A stretch of DNA of 64,000 bases from Embleya sp042956465 (GCF_042956465.1 NZ_JBIBGL010000007.1:434001-498000), one strand, 5' to 3'. Counted from the first letter of the stretch, positions 44,995-54,723 are shown. The notes: generated from the sequence alone by a model not told the origin. Numbers and translations are program-made.

Positions 44995-46134
44995 TCAGCG
45001 GGCGAACCCGCGGGCAATCACCATGCGTTGGATCTGGTTGGTGCCTTCGAAGATCTGCATGATCTTGGCTTCGCGCATGTAGCGCTCGACCGGGAACTCG
45101 CGGGTGTAGCCGCAGCCCCCGAAGACCTGGACCGCGTCCGTGGTCACCTTCATCGCCGCGTCGGTGGCGACCAGCTTGGCCACGCTGGCCTGCCGGCCGT
45201 ACGGGCGGCCCAGGTCGCGGCGGCGGGCCGCGTCCAGGTAGGTGGCGCGTGCGGAGTCGACGGCGGCGGCCATGTCGGCCAGCAGGAAGCCCAGGCCCTG
45301 GTGGTCGACGATTCGGCGGCCGAACGTGGTGCGTTCGTTGGCGTAGTCCACCGCCGCGTCCAATGCGGCCTGGGCCAGGCCGGTTGCACACGCCGCGATG
45401 CCCAGCCGGCCCGAGTCCAGCGCGCTCAACGCGATGGCCAGACCCTGCCCCTCGGCGCCGATCAGGCGGTCCTGCTCCAGGACCGCGCCGTCCCAGAACG
45501 CGCTGGTCGTGGGCACCGCGTTGAGGCCCATCTTCTCCTCGGGCCGACCGAACTCCAGGCCCTCGGCCGCTCCCGGCGCCAGGAAGCAGGAGATGCCCCG
45601 ACTGCCCTCGCCGGTTCGGGCGAACAGGGCGTAGAAGTCCGCCTTGCCGCCGTGCGTGATCCAGGCCTTGGTGCCGTTGATCCGGTAGCCGTCGGCGACC
45701 GGGCGCGCCTTGCAGATGATCGCCGCCGCGTCGGAGCCCGCGTGCGGTTCGGACAGGCTGTAGCCACCGATCAGTCGACCCTCCAGCATCTGCGGCAACC
45801 ACCGCTCGCGCTGGGCGGGCGAACCGTAGGTGGCCACCGGGAAGCAGGCCAGCGTGTGCACGCTGGTGGCGACCGCGACCGCCGCCCAGCGCGCGGCGAG
45901 TTCCTCCAACACCTGGAGGTAGACCTCGTACGGCTGACCGCCGCCGCCGTCCTCCTCCGGGTACGGCAGGCCCAGCAGGCCCACCTCGCCCAGGACGCCG
46001 AACAACCCTTCCGGGTAGGACTCCTCGCGCTCGTGCCGGGCAGCCACGGGCGCGAGCTCGCGGTCGGCGACGGTACGGGTGAGATCGAGCAGGTCCTCGG
46101 CTTCCCGAGTGGGCAGGAGGCGGTCGACGGTCAC
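44995..46134 (-). CDS. Acyl-CoA dehydrogenase
   Basis: This 379-residue flavoprotein is of usual family length. The FAD/substrate motif YSLSEPHAGSDAAA and the C-terminal QIFEGTNQIQRMVIAR, which carries the catalytic Glu of the short/branched-chain branch, are clear. It would desaturate an acyl-CoA at alpha-beta and pass electrons to ETF. It lies 101 bases downstream of the indolepyruvate ferredoxin oxidoreductase gene on the same strand, so the two may act in amino-acid-derived acyl-CoA catabolism. The true substrate is unknown. Confidence 0.9.
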   Translation of the reverse strand: MTVDRLLPTREAEDLLDLTRTVADRELAPVAARHEREESYPEGLFGVLGEVGLLGLPYPEEDGGGGQPYEVYLQVLEELAARWAAVAVATSVHTLACFPVATYGSPAQRERWLPQMLEGRLIGGYSLSEPHAGSDAAAIICKARPVADGYRINGTKAWITHGGKADFYALFARTGEGSRGISCFLAPGAAEGLEFGRPEEKMGLNAVPTTSAFWDGAVLEQDRLIGAEGQGLAIALSALDSGRLGIAACATGLAQAALDAAVDYANERTTFGRRIVDHQGLGFLLADMAAAVDSARATYLDAARRRDLGRPYGRQASVAKLVATDAAMKVTTDAVQVFGGCGYTREFPVERYMREAKIMQIFEGTNQIQRMVIARGFAR

Positions 46135-46235
46135 GGCTGCTCCGGAGGTCGGGGAGGAGGCGGGGGAGGGGAGGAGTTGTGCGGGAGAGGCGGGCCGGCC
46201 CGGGTCGCCCGGGCCGGCCTCGGCGAACGGGCGGG

Positions 46236-49200
46236 TCAGCCCGCCGTGACGAGCTCGGTGCCCGAGGTGCCCGAAGCGTCCGAGCCGTCCGAGCCGTCCG
46301 AGGTGCCCGCGACGGCCGCGGGTGCGGTCAGCGCGGCCAGTGCGGTCCGTACCGCCGTGCGGTATTCGGCGACCCGGGCGAGCTTGATCTCCTCGTAGCC
46401 GCGGATCGTCTCCGGGAGCGCCACCAGCTCGACCACCGCGTCGACGTTGGCCGCGGACAGCTCGCGCAGCGCCGTGCGGACCAGATCCCGGTACTGCGGC
46501 ACCAGTTCGCGCTCCACCCGACGCACCTCGGCGTAGCCGAACAGGTCCCAGCGGGTCCCGCGCAGCCCGCGCGCCGCGCGCAGCGCCCGGAAGGCCGGAC
46601 CTGCCGTGCGGCGCAGCCGGATCTTGCGGTTCATCCCCAGGTAGCGCAGCACCGGCGGGTGCAGCAGCACCGAGACCGCCGCATCCGGACCGAACTCGGC
46701 GTCCCGCCGGGCCTGTTCCACCGGGTCCAGGTGCAGGCGGGCCACCTCGTACTCGTCCTTGTACGCCATCAGGTGGTGCAGCGCCTTCGCGTAGGCCACC
46801 GCGACCCGCTCACCCGCGGCCGCGCCCGCCCGCTCGACGGCCAAGGTCCGGATCGCGCGCACGTCGTCGGCGTACCGGCGGGCGTAGGTCGCGTCCTGGT
46901 AGCCCGTCAGGTCGGCGATCCGCGTGCCCAGCACCTCACGCAGCTCCGCGTCGCCGCCCGAGCCGTCGGCCAGCGCGACCGAGGCCGCGTCGACCTCGAC
47001 CACCGCGCGCGGCGGCGCGGCGACGGCGGCGGCGAGCACCGCGGCCGGGTCCACGGCCATCGCCCGACCCCAGCGGAACGCCGCCAGGTTCTTGGCCACG
47101 GCCGCGCCGTTGAGGTTGATCGCCTGCTCGATCGCGTCCGCGCTCAGCGGCAGGCAGCCGTGTTGGAACGCGGCGCCGATCAGGATCATGTTGGCCGGCA
47201 TGTGGTCGGCGAACAGCGCCTCGGACAGGCCCAGGGCGTCCAGGTACAGGTTGTCGGCCTGCCGGGTGGCCGCGTCGATCCGCTCCAGCGTCTCGGTCGG
47301 CGAACCGGGCAGTGCGATCTGGTTGGTGACCATCGCGGCGGTCGGCACGATCGCGGTGTTGACCACGGCGATGGTGCGCTCCGGGTCGGCGGTGGCCAGG
47401 TTGCTCGCCGCCGCGGTGCCGAGCAGGTCGAAGCCGATCAGCACGTCCGCGCCGGCCCGCGAGGCGCGCAGCGCGCCGTCGATCGGTCGGTTCGAGATGC
47501 GCAGGTCGGACACCACCGGGCCGCCCTTCTGGGCCAGACCGGTCTGCTCCAGGCCGGCCGCGTGCAGCCCGTCCAGGTGCGCGGCCATCTGCAGGATCGA
47601 GGACACCGTCACCACACCGGTGCCGCCGATGCCGGGCATCCGCACCAGCAGGTCGGTGTCGGCGAACCGGGGCTGCGGCAGGGCCGGTTCGAGTGGCAGG
47701 TCCGGTATCTGCCGGGCCTTGCGGGTACCCGGCTCGACCAGCAGGAAGGACGGGCAGTCACCCTTGAGGCAGCTGAAGTCCGAGTTGCACGAGCCCTGGT
47801 GGATGTGCGTCTTGCGGCCGAACTCGGTGTCCACGGGCTGCACCGACAGGCACGTGGACTTGTCGCCGCAGTCTCCGCAGCCCTCGCACACCCGCTCGTT
47901 GATCACCACCTTCTCGGCCGGCGTCGGCAACTGCCCACGCTTGCGCAGTCGGCGCTCCTCGGCCGCGCAGCGGTCGTCGTGGATCAACACGGTGACCCCG
48001 TCCAGCGCGGACAACTCGACCTCGGCCGCCGAGAGTTCGTCGCGGTGCCGGACACTGGCGATCGGATCGAGCCGAACCCCGCGGTAGCTGCGCGGGTCGT
48101 CGGTGGTGACCACCACCCGGCGCACCCCCTCGACCGCGAGCCAGCGGGTCAACGCCGGTACGTCCAGGCGGCCTTCGGCCTTCTGGCCACCCGTCATCGC
48201 GACCGCGTCGTTGTACAGCAGCTTGTAGGTCATCTTGGCGCCGGCCGCGACGGCGGCCCGGATCGCCAGCGAGCCCGAGTGATGGAAGGTGCCGTCACCG
48301 AGGTTCTGCACGAAGTGCTTGTCGTCGGTGAACGGCATCAGGCCGATCCACTGCGCGCCCTCGCCGCCCATCTGGGTCAGCCCGAGCTGGTGCCCTCGGC
48401 CCTTGCCGTCCAGCGCGATCATCACGTGGCAGCCGATGCCGACACCGACCAGGGTGTCGTCCGCGGTGCGGGTGGACGCGTTGTGCGGACAGCCGGAACA
48501 AAAGTACGGGGTCCGCGAGGCCAGCATCGGCAGCGCGATCCGCGACGGGCGCTTGGGCGCGAGCGTGGCCAGGTACGCGGTCGCGGACGCCGGCAGGTTG
48601 TCCGCGCCGATCCGGGCGGCGACGGCGCGGGCCACGTCGTCCGCGCCGAGCGTGCCGCGCGCGGTGAGCAGCGGGCGGCCGGTGTCGTCCCGGCGACCGA
48701 CGATGCGCGGCGCGTCGGGACGGCGGTACAGCGCCTCCTTGAGGCGGGCCTCCAGGAACGGCACCTTGTCCTCGACCACCAGGACCTCGTCCAGACCGGC
48801 GGTGAGTTCGGCGAGTTCGGCGTCGTCCAGCGGGAACGGCATGCCGATGCGGATCAGCCGCACGCCGAGCGCGTCGACCGCGTCCAGGCCGAGGTCGGCG
48901 AGTGCGCGGCGGACCACCGAGAACGACACGCCCGCGGCGAGGATGCCCAGACGGGCGTTCGGGGTGTCGCGCACGATCCGGTTCAGGCGGTGCTCACGGG
49001 CATACGCGCGGGCCAGGTCGAGTCGACGGGTGATCAGGTCGTGCTCGGCGTCGAGCGCGGCCGGACCGACCATCGTGGGCAGCGTGCCGCGCTTGGTCGC
49101 CGCCGGGACCGGGATGTCCCTGCCCCACTCGGACACGTCCACCGTGGTCGACGCGTCGGCGATGTCGGCGACGATCTTCAGGCCGGTCCACAGGCCGCAG

Positions 49201-49835
49201 GCGCGGGACATGGCGACCGCGTGCAGGCCGAACTCGACGATCTCGCCGACCGTTCCCGGCGCGAGCAGCGGCATCGACAGGCTTTCCATCATCGGCTCGC
49301 ACGAGCTGGGCACCGTCGAGGACTTGCTGCCCGGGTCGTCGCCGATCCAGGCGACCGCGCCGCCGAGCGGGGCGGTGCCGGCCATCGTCGCGTGCCGGAT
49401 GGCGTCCGCGGCCCGGTCCAGGCCCGGGTTCTTGCCGTACCAGAAGCCGGTCACCCCGGCGTGCCGGGCGCCCGGGGTCTGGTCCACCAACTGGGTTCCG
49501 GCGACGGCGGTCGCGGCCAGCTCCTCGTTCAGGCCCGCCTGGAACACCACGCCGGCCGGGTCCAGGAAACGCTTGGCGCGGCCCATCTCCAGGTCCACAC
49601 CACCCAGCGGCGAACCCTGGTACCCGCTGACGAAGACCCGCGTGTCCAGGCCGCGCGCGGTGTCCAGCCGGCGCTGCTCCAGGGTCAGCCGGATCAGCGC
49701 CTGCACACCCGAGATCAGCACCCGGCCCTGCTCGGCGGTGTACTTGTCGTCCAGGGACACCGAGGCCGCGGTGGGCGCCGCGGGGGACGGCGACTCGGGG
49801 GCCGGAAGCGAAGGCGAAGCCTGATCTGTGCGCAC
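46236..49835 (-). CDS. Fused indolepyruvate ferredoxin oxidoreductase
   Basis: This 1199-residue enzyme fuses the subunits found separately in archaeal IOR and would convert aryl- or branched-chain 2-oxoacids to acyl-CoA with ferredoxin reduction. The N-terminal pyrimidine-binding domain has GYQGSPLGGVD; the TPP half shows FCSGCPHN (Cys446) and GIGCHVMIALDG; a ferredoxin-type cluster CEGCGDCGDKSTC lies near 649-661 followed by a CNSDFSCLKGDCPSF motif; the gamma domain (GIGGTGVVT) follows. A Gly/Ser/Asp-rich tail ends the protein. GTG 49835 is preceded by GGAGG at 6 bases; upstream in-frame sequence is not family-like. It probably forms an operon with the acyl-CoA dehydrogenase. Confidence 0.9.
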   Translation of the reverse strand: MRTDQASPSLPAPESPSPAAPTAASVSLDDKYTAEQGRVLISGVQALIRLTLEQRRLDTARGLDTRVFVSGYQGSPLGGVDLEMGRAKRFLDPAGVVFQAGLNEELAATAVAGTQLVDQTPGARHAGVTGFWYGKNPGLDRAADAIRHATMAGTAPLGGAVAWIGDDPGSKSSTVPSSCEPMMESLSMPLLAPGTVGEIVEFGLHAVAMSRACGLWTGLKIVADIADASTTVDVSEWGRDIPVPAATKRGTLPTMVGPAALDAEHDLITRRLDLARAYAREHRLNRIVRDTPNARLGILAAGVSFSVVRRALADLGLDAVDALGVRLIRIGMPFPLDDAELAELTAGLDEVLVVEDKVPFLEARLKEALYRRPDAPRIVGRRDDTGRPLLTARGTLGADDVARAVAARIGADNLPASATAYLATLAPKRPSRIALPMLASRTPYFCSGCPHNASTRTADDTLVGVGIGCHVMIALDGKGRGHQLGLTQMGGEGAQWIGLMPFTDDKHFVQNLGDGTFHHSGSLAIRAAVAAGAKMTYKLLYNDAVAMTGGQKAEGRLDVPALTRWLAVEGVRRVVVTTDDPRSYRGVRLDPIASVRHRDELSAAEVELSALDGVTVLIHDDRCAAEERRLRKRGQLPTPAEKVVINERVCEGCGDCGDKSTCLSVQPVDTEFGRKTHIHQGSCNSDFSCLKGDCPSFLLVEPGTRKARQIPDLPLEPALPQPRFADTDLLVRMPGIGGTGVVTVSSILQMAAHLDGLHAAGLEQTGLAQKGGPVVSDLRISNRPIDGALRASRAGADVLIGFDLLGTAAASNLATADPERTIAVVNTAIVPTAAMVTNQIALPGSPTETLERIDAATRQADNLYLDALGLSEALFADHMPANMILIGAAFQHGCLPLSADAIEQAINLNGAAVAKNLAAFRWGRAMAVDPAAVLAAAVAAPPRAVVEVDAASVALADGSGGDAELREVLGTRIADLTGYQDATYARRYADDVRAIRTLAVERAGAAAGERVAVAYAKALHHLMAYKDEYEVARLHLDPVEQARRDAEFGPDAAVSVLLHPPVLRYLGMNRKIRLRRTAGPAFRALRAARGLRGTRWDLFGYAEVRRVERELVPQYRDLVRTALRELSAANVDAVVELVALPETIRGYEEIKLARVAEYRTAVRTALAALTAPAAVAGTSDGSDGSDASGTSGTELVTAG

Positions 49836-49903
49836 GAAAGCCTCCGTCGAAACCGGGTGGGGTGGGGGTGGGGTGCGGTAAGCACACCAACGGCGCCGTC
49901 CGG

Positions 49904-49953
49904 ACGCAAGTACCTTGCGGGATCTCGGGTGAAAGACGCAAAGATCTTGCCCG
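49904..49953. promoter_or_regulatory. Two palindromic GCAA/TTGC operators upstream of the IOR gene
   Basis: ACGCAAGTACCTTGCGGG (49904-49921) and ACGCAAAGATCTTGCCCG (49936-49953) share 13 of 18 bases, are each near-palindromic (GCAAG/CTTGC) and are exactly 32 bases apart. They lie 70-118 bases before the IOR start, where a dimeric regulator, for example of Lrp/AsnC type, could bind. The regulator identity is a guess. Confidence 0.5.
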
Positions 49954-50042
49954 TGCGGCTGATGGGAGTGACTTAGTTTGCGCGTGAAGCAGGTTACCCA
50001 CGAGTTGGGTTTCGGTGCGTGTCGTTCGACCCGGGTGCTCTC

Positions 50043-50125
50043 GGGGTAGCCGAGGGCCCGGAACGAGTGCGCGCGGGGTGGCCGAAGACCCGGTGTGGGT
50101 GACCTCGGAGTTGCCGAGGATCCGG
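50043..50125 (+). repeat. Three tandem units with a 32-bp period
   Basis: Units starting at 50043, 50075 and 50107 share a core GGRGTWGCCGARGRYCCGG and repeat every 32 bases. Units 1 and 3 include CTCGG/CCGAG inverted arms. They lie in the divergent gap between IOR and the first GNAT gene. No further units are seen. Confidence 0.5.
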
Positions 50126-50187
50126 TGCGTCCGGCGCGCATCGCAGGCATCGTGGGTGCGGGCCGAGCGAAGGGCGGTGCGGACGGG

Positions 50188-51033
50188 ATGGACGATCCGA
50201 CGGTGCGGGAGCAGACGGTCGCGCAGGCGCGGACCCGGGCACCCGCGCGGGACGCGGAGGTACGGGAACTGCGTGCGCTCGACGAGTTCCGCGATGTCGA
50301 GCATCTGTACGGCGGGATCTGGCCGGCCGTGCCGGGCCAGGGCCCGCCGGTGAGCGTCGAACTGCTGCGGGCCTTCGCGCATGCCGGGAACTACGTCGCC
50401 GGGGCCTATCGGGACGGCCGGCTGGTCGGCGCGGCGGTCGCGTTCTTCGGCGCGCCGATCGGCGAGACGCTGCACTCGCACGTCACCGGCGCGCTGGCCG
50501 GAAGCGGCGTGGGCTTCGCCCTCAAGACGCATCAGCGGGAGTGGGCCCTCGCCCGCGGGCTGCGCCGGATCACCTGGACGTACGACCCGCTCGTGCGCCG
50601 CAACGCGCACTTCAACCTGGCCAAGCTGGGCGCGCGACCCGTGGAGTACCTGCCGAACTTCTACGGCGAGATGGTGGACACCGTCAACAGCGGCGACGCG
50701 AGCGACCGGGTCCTGGCGGTCTGGGAGCTGAACGACCCGAGGGTGGCGGCGGCCGTGCGGGGCGAGTGCATGTCGATCGTGCCGCCTGCGGAGGCCGAAT
50801 CGGCGCTGGCCGTGCGCGACGGCCGGCCGGTGCTCGCCGACACGGAGGCCGAGGTCGTGCTCGTCGCCGTCCCGGCGGACATCGAGGCCCTGCGCCGGAC
50901 CGACCCCGACGCGGCCCGATCCTGGCGGCAGGCCCTGCGCGAGGCACTGGGCGGGCTGCTCGACGGTGGCGCCACGGTCCTGGGCTTCGACCGGGAGGCG
51001 GGGTACGTGGTGTCCCGGTCGCGAGTCGGATGA
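50188..51033 (+). CDS. GNAT-superfamily acetyltransferase (COG3375-like)
   Basis: This 281-residue protein resembles the group of predicted GNATs with a central VGFALKTHQREWALARGL acetyl-CoA segment and the following ITWTYDPLVRRNAHFNLAKLGA. It overlaps the next GNAT gene by 4 bases (ATGA), so both are probably translated together. ATG 50188 was chosen to avoid an upstream stretch made of the 32-bp repeats. The acceptor substrate is unknown. Confidence 0.75.
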   Translation: MDDPTVREQTVAQARTRAPARDAEVRELRALDEFRDVEHLYGGIWPAVPGQGPPVSVELLRAFAHAGNYVAGAYRDGRLVGAAVAFFGAPIGETLHSHVTGALAGSGVGFALKTHQREWALARGLRRITWTYDPLVRRNAHFNLAKLGARPVEYLPNFYGEMVDTVNSGDASDRVLAVWELNDPRVAAAVRGECMSIVPPAEAESALAVRDGRPVLADTEAEVVLVAVPADIEALRRTDPDAARSWRQALREALGGLLDGGATVLGFDREAGYVVSRSRVG

Positions 51034-51563
51034 GATCGCCGCGAACCTTCGTCATCCGGAACGTGCGGGCCGCCGATCTCGACGCGTGCGCGGCGCTGCT
51101 CGCGCTGCACGAGGGTGGTTCCGTGGCCGCCGAACCCGCCCCGCGAGCGCGCGTCCGTGCGTGGTTCGACCGCCCGGACGGCTGTTTCCTGGTCGCCACC
51201 GAGCCCTCGGACCGGGCCGACCCGGTGGTCGGCTACGCCCGCGCGGTACACCTGGACCCGTCGCCGACGGCCCCCACCGGCTACTACCTGGCCGGAATCG
51301 TGGTCGCCCCCACCGCCCGACGCACCGGCCCGGGCCTGCGCCTGACCCGAGCCCGCCTCGCCTGGATCGCCGAACGCGCGGATTCGGCCTGGTACTTCAC
51401 CAACGCCCGCAACACCGCCTCGCTCCGCCTGCACGCATCCCTGGGCTTCCACGAGGAATCCCGCGACTTCGCCATCCCGGGTGTGTCCTTCGCCGGCGGC
51501 CGGGGGATCCTGGCTCATCTCACCCTCGACGACTCCCCGTGTCCGATCGGGAGCCGACGGTAG
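51030..51563 (+). CDS. GNAT-family N-acetyltransferase
   Basis: This 177-residue protein has a GNAT core: FVIRNVRAADLDACAALL at the N-terminus, GYYLAGIVVAPTARRTGPG at the acetyl-CoA site (a slightly degenerate R-x-x-G-x-G) and the C-terminal NTASLRLHASLGF motif. It is coupled to the upstream GNAT. The stop is 8 bases from the convergent gene on the other strand, with no room for a hairpin terminator. The substrate is unknown. Confidence 0.8.
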   Translation: MRSPRTFVIRNVRAADLDACAALLALHEGGSVAAEPAPRARVRAWFDRPDGCFLVATEPSDRADPVVGYARAVHLDPSPTAPTGYYLAGIVVAPTARRTGPGLRLTRARLAWIAERADSAWYFTNARNTASLRLHASLGFHEESRDFAIPGVSFAGGRGILAHLTLDDSPCPIGSRR

Positions 51564-51571
51564 CCCGCGCG

Positions 51572-52132
51572 TCACCCGCCGGGTGTGTGCTCCGGCGCCG
51601 GGGCGAAGGTCCAGGTGGGGTGTTGTTCGGTGAGGAGGGGGAGGTGGGTGGTCCAGTCGGCGGGGGTGAGGGGTCGGGCCGGGCGTAGGGCGATGGTCTG
51701 GGTGTGGTCGATGGAGAAGCCCCAGGAGAAGCCGGCGAGCGGGACGACGTGCGGTTCGATGGTCTCGGCCATCGGGGTCCAGGCCAGAAAGGTGTGGGCG
51801 AGCCAGGTCATCGGGGCGCGGGTGTAGCGGGCCGGCGAGTCGAAGAGGGTGGGTGCGACGCCGAAGTAGCAGTACGGGGACCCGCCTTCGGCGAACAGCG
51901 GGAAGGGATCCATCTCGAACTCCGCGCCGGCGGAAGCACCGTCGGTGGAGCGCACCAGTTGCACCCAGCCGAACAGCGCGCCGTAGCCGCGGGCCGGATA
52001 GGCGATGTGCGCGGTGAGGCACGGGAAGTCGCGGGCCTCGGCGGTCTGTCCGATCGCCGCCGGGTCTTCCACGCGCTCGACGGTCACCTGGATCGAACCG
52101 GTTCTGCCTTCGCGTACGAACGGGAACCTCAT
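51572..52132 (-). CDS. Conserved hypothetical protein, 186 aa
   Basis: I do not recognise a family. The protein begins MRFPFVREGRTGSIQV and is rich in aromatic residues (WTPMAETIEPHVVPLAGFSWG, SPYCYFGVAP), with no signal peptide, membrane segment or known motif. G/C third positions are strongly biased, supporting real coding. It is divergent from the next small gene across 170 bases containing an AACCATTTGGTT inverted repeat at 52264-52275. Confidence 0.6.
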   Translation of the reverse strand: MRFPFVREGRTGSIQVTVERVEDPAAIGQTAEARDFPCLTAHIAYPARGYGALFGWVQLVRSTDGASAGAEFEMDPFPLFAEGGSPYCYFGVAPTLFDSPARYTRAPMTWLAHTFLAWTPMAETIEPHVVPLAGFSWGFSIDHTQTIALRPARPLTPADWTTHLPLLTEQHPTWTFAPAPEHTPGG

Positions 52133-52302
52133 CCCGTCAACCTGCCCGCACGCCGGGTGGGGGGCAAGGCCGAAAGTGGCCGGCGTGTGGCGGCGGCGCT
52201 CGGCGCGCGAGCGCGGTGGTGGTTGTTGTCTCGGCGAGGGAGGGTGGGTCTTCGGTCCGCCGAAACCATTTGGTTGAGTCCGTTGAAGGTCCTTTTGGGT
52301 GC

Positions 52303-52635
52303 ATGACTGCCTCAGATCTGCCCGAATTCGGGCAGATTCTTGCTGTCGGTGCCGGGCGGGTCCAGGATCGGGGTGTGGCCGATGGCGAACTGGTGGAGCG
52401 GATCGCGGCGACGACCGGACTGGCGCCTGCCGAGGCGGAGCGGATCGTCGAGGACGTGCTGGCCTGGTACCGCGAGCCGGTCGAGGAGTACGTCCGGCGG
52501 CGGCACCGGCATCATCGGGTCTACGGCAAGCGCAATGCCCAGATCTACCGCCTGATCGCCGCCGAACTGGACGAACGCCTTGTCGCACCACCGGAGTTGA
52601 CCGAACGCCAACTGCGCCGCGTCATCTACGGCTGA
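52303..52635 (+). CDS. Small conserved hypothetical protein, 110 aa
   Basis: This 110-residue, mostly helical protein contains a basic middle (VRRRHRHHRVYGKRNAQIYR) flanked by acidic helices. The composition suggests nucleic acid or protein binding, but no named domain is recognisable. It lies 202 bases before glmS on the same strand and may share its transcript. ATG 52303 is the first plausible start; codon bias supports coding. Confidence 0.6.
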   Translation: MTASDLPEFGQILAVGAGRVQDRGVADGELVERIAATTGLAPAEAERIVEDVLAWYREPVEEYVRRRHRHHRVYGKRNAQIYRLIAAELDERLVAPPELTERQLRRVIYG

Positions 52636-52837
52636 GCGGATCGGGCCGGCGCGGCCCGGGTGCCGTCGGCGTCGCCGGGAGGTCGGGAGGCCGGGCGAGG
52701 TGGCCGGCCGTGCCGGTCGAAGCCATGCCCACCGGGTGCCCGGGAGCCGTCGGGCCACCCGAACATGCCGACCCGCCCGAAACATCACGATCGACCGGGA
52801 AACATACCGACCTGCCAGGAGCAAGGAGCGCAGCAAC

Positions 52838-54661
52838 ATGTGCGGAATCGTGGGCTACATCGGCGCGCAGCAGGCCGCCCCCATCCTGCTGGAGGGGCTG
52901 AGCCGACTGGAGTACCGGGGCTACGACTCGGCCGGCATCGCGGTGCTGGGCGGGCGAGGTGCGGCCAAGGTGTTCCGACGGGTGGGCCGCGTGCATGCGC
53001 TGGCCGCGGCCGTGCCGGCCAAGACCTCGGGGCGGGTCGGCATCGGGCACACCCGCTGGGCGACCCACGGCGCGCCCTCGGAGGCCAACGCCCATCCGCA
53101 CGCGTCGGCGGACGGCCGGATCCAGGTCGTGCACAACGGCATCATCGACAACGCGGCCGCGCTGCGGGCCAGGCTCACGGCCGAGGGTGTCGAGCTTGCC
53201 TCGGACACCGACACCGAGGTGCTGGCGCACCTGGTCGCCCGCTCGACGGAGGATACGCTCGAAGCCGCAGTGGTGGCCACGCTCGCACAGGTGACCGGTA
53301 CGTACGCGATCGCCGTCGTGGACGCGGCCGATCCGGACCGGATCGTGGTGGCCCGCAACGGCTCGCCGCTGGTGATCGGGGTCGGCGAGCGGGAGATGTT
53401 CGTCGCGAGCGACGTCTCGGCGCTGGTACGGCACACCAGTTCGGTCGTGCACCTGGAGGACGGCGAACTGGCCACGGTCACGGCGACCGGTTTTCGTACC
53501 TTCACCCGGGAGCACCAGGACGTCGCCAAGACGCCCACCACCGTCGACCTCACCGTCGAGGAGCTCGAACTCGCGGGCCACGAGCACTTCATGCACAAGG
53601 AGATCCACGAACAGCCGTCCTCGGTACAGCGCATGCTGGGCGGGCGTCTGGACGACCGGTTCGGTTCGGCTCGGCTGGACGGGCTCCGGATGGAGCTGCG
53701 CGAGCTGCGCCGGTTTCGTCGGGTGAAGGTGCTCGGATGTGGATCCGCCTACTACGTCGGCCAGTTGGGTGCCGCGCTGATCGAGGACCTGGCCCGGGTG
53801 CCGGCCGACGCCGAACCGGCCTCGGAGTTTCGCTATCGCAATCCGGTGATCGAGCCGGACACGCTGTACGTCGCGGTCAGCCAGTCCGGCGAGACCGCCG
53901 ACACGCTCTTCGCGGTGCGTGAGATCCAGCGCAAGGGCGGTCGGGTGGTCGGCCTGGTCAACGTGGTCGGCTCGTCCATCGCCCGGCAGTGCGACGGCGG
54001 CATCTACCTGCACGCGGGGCCGGAGGTCTCGGTGGCCTCGACCAAGGCGCTGACCCACATGTCGGTGGGCTTCGCGCTGCTGGCGCTGGCGCTCGGTCGG
54101 GTGCACGACCTGTCGCATGCGGACGGGGCGCGGATCCTGGCCGGCCTCCAGGCGCTGCCCGGTCAGATCGCCGAGATCCTGGCCGACGAGCAGACCGTGG
54201 CCGACGCGGGCCGGCGGCTCGCGGACGCGCGCAGCCTGTTCTTCATCGGCCGGGTACGGGGCTATCCGGTCGCGCGGGAGGCGGCGCAGAAATTCAAGGA
54301 GATCACCTACCGGCACGCCGAGGCCTACCCCAGCAGCGAACTCAAGCACGGCCCGCTCGCACTGATCGACGCGGACCTGCCGACGGTGGCGATCATCCCG
54401 GACGACGACCTGGTCGGCCGCAACCTGGCGGCGGCACACGAGATCCGCGCGCGCGGCGGTCGGCTGACCGTGATCACCCACAAGGGCGTGGACCTGGGCA
54501 ACCTCGAAGCCGACCGCATCGACGTCCCGCGCAACGAACCCGAACTCGACCCGATCCTCCTCACCATCCCCACCCAACTCCTCGCCTACCACGCGGCCCG
54601 CACCCTGGGCGAGGACATCGACCGACCCCGAAACCTCGCCAAGTCGGTGACGGTCGAGTAG
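52838..54661 (+). CDS. glmS: Glutamine--fructose-6-phosphate aminotransferase (isomerizing)
   Basis: This 607-residue enzyme makes glucosamine-6-phosphate for cell-wall precursors. Cys2 follows the initiator Met (MCGIVGYIG) and is the glutaminase nucleophile; the N-terminal class II amidotransferase domain runs to about 220. Two SIS sugar-isomerase domains follow (VSQSGETADT in the first, AYPSSELKHGP in the second), ending in the typical AKSVTVE. Length is that of the family. AAGGAG lies 9 bases before ATG 52838. No glmS ribozyme-like leader is evident. Streptomycetes can carry more than one copy. Confidence 0.95.
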   Translation: MCGIVGYIGAQQAAPILLEGLSRLEYRGYDSAGIAVLGGRGAAKVFRRVGRVHALAAAVPAKTSGRVGIGHTRWATHGAPSEANAHPHASADGRIQVVHNGIIDNAAALRARLTAEGVELASDTDTEVLAHLVARSTEDTLEAAVVATLAQVTGTYAIAVVDAADPDRIVVARNGSPLVIGVGEREMFVASDVSALVRHTSSVVHLEDGELATVTATGFRTFTREHQDVAKTPTTVDLTVEELELAGHEHFMHKEIHEQPSSVQRMLGGRLDDRFGSARLDGLRMELRELRRFRRVKVLGCGSAYYVGQLGAALIEDLARVPADAEPASEFRYRNPVIEPDTLYVAVSQSGETADTLFAVREIQRKGGRVVGLVNVVGSSIARQCDGGIYLHAGPEVSVASTKALTHMSVGFALLALALGRVHDLSHADGARILAGLQALPGQIAEILADEQTVADAGRRLADARSLFFIGRVRGYPVAREAAQKFKEITYRHAEAYPSSELKHGPLALIDADLPTVAIIPDDDLVGRNLAAAHEIRARGGRLTVITHKGVDLGNLEADRIDVPRNEPELDPILLTIPTQLLAYHAARTLGEDIDRPRNLAKSVTVE

Positions 54662-54688
54662 CCCGAACGCGGGCCCCCGAATCCGCAT

Positions 54689-54723
54689 CGAGCCCGCCCC
54701 CGGAACAACCGGAGGCGGGCTCG
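54689..54723 (+). terminator. Terminator hairpin after glmS
   Basis: Perfect 10-bp arms (54689-54698 and 54714-54723) with further partial pairing inside, beginning 28 bases after the glmS stop. No U-tract follows, which is usual in high-GC actinomycetes. Confidence 0.75.

Noticed and set aside
50043..50125. CRISPR array
   Set aside because: Only three imperfect units with about 13-base gaps; no true spacers and no cas genes.
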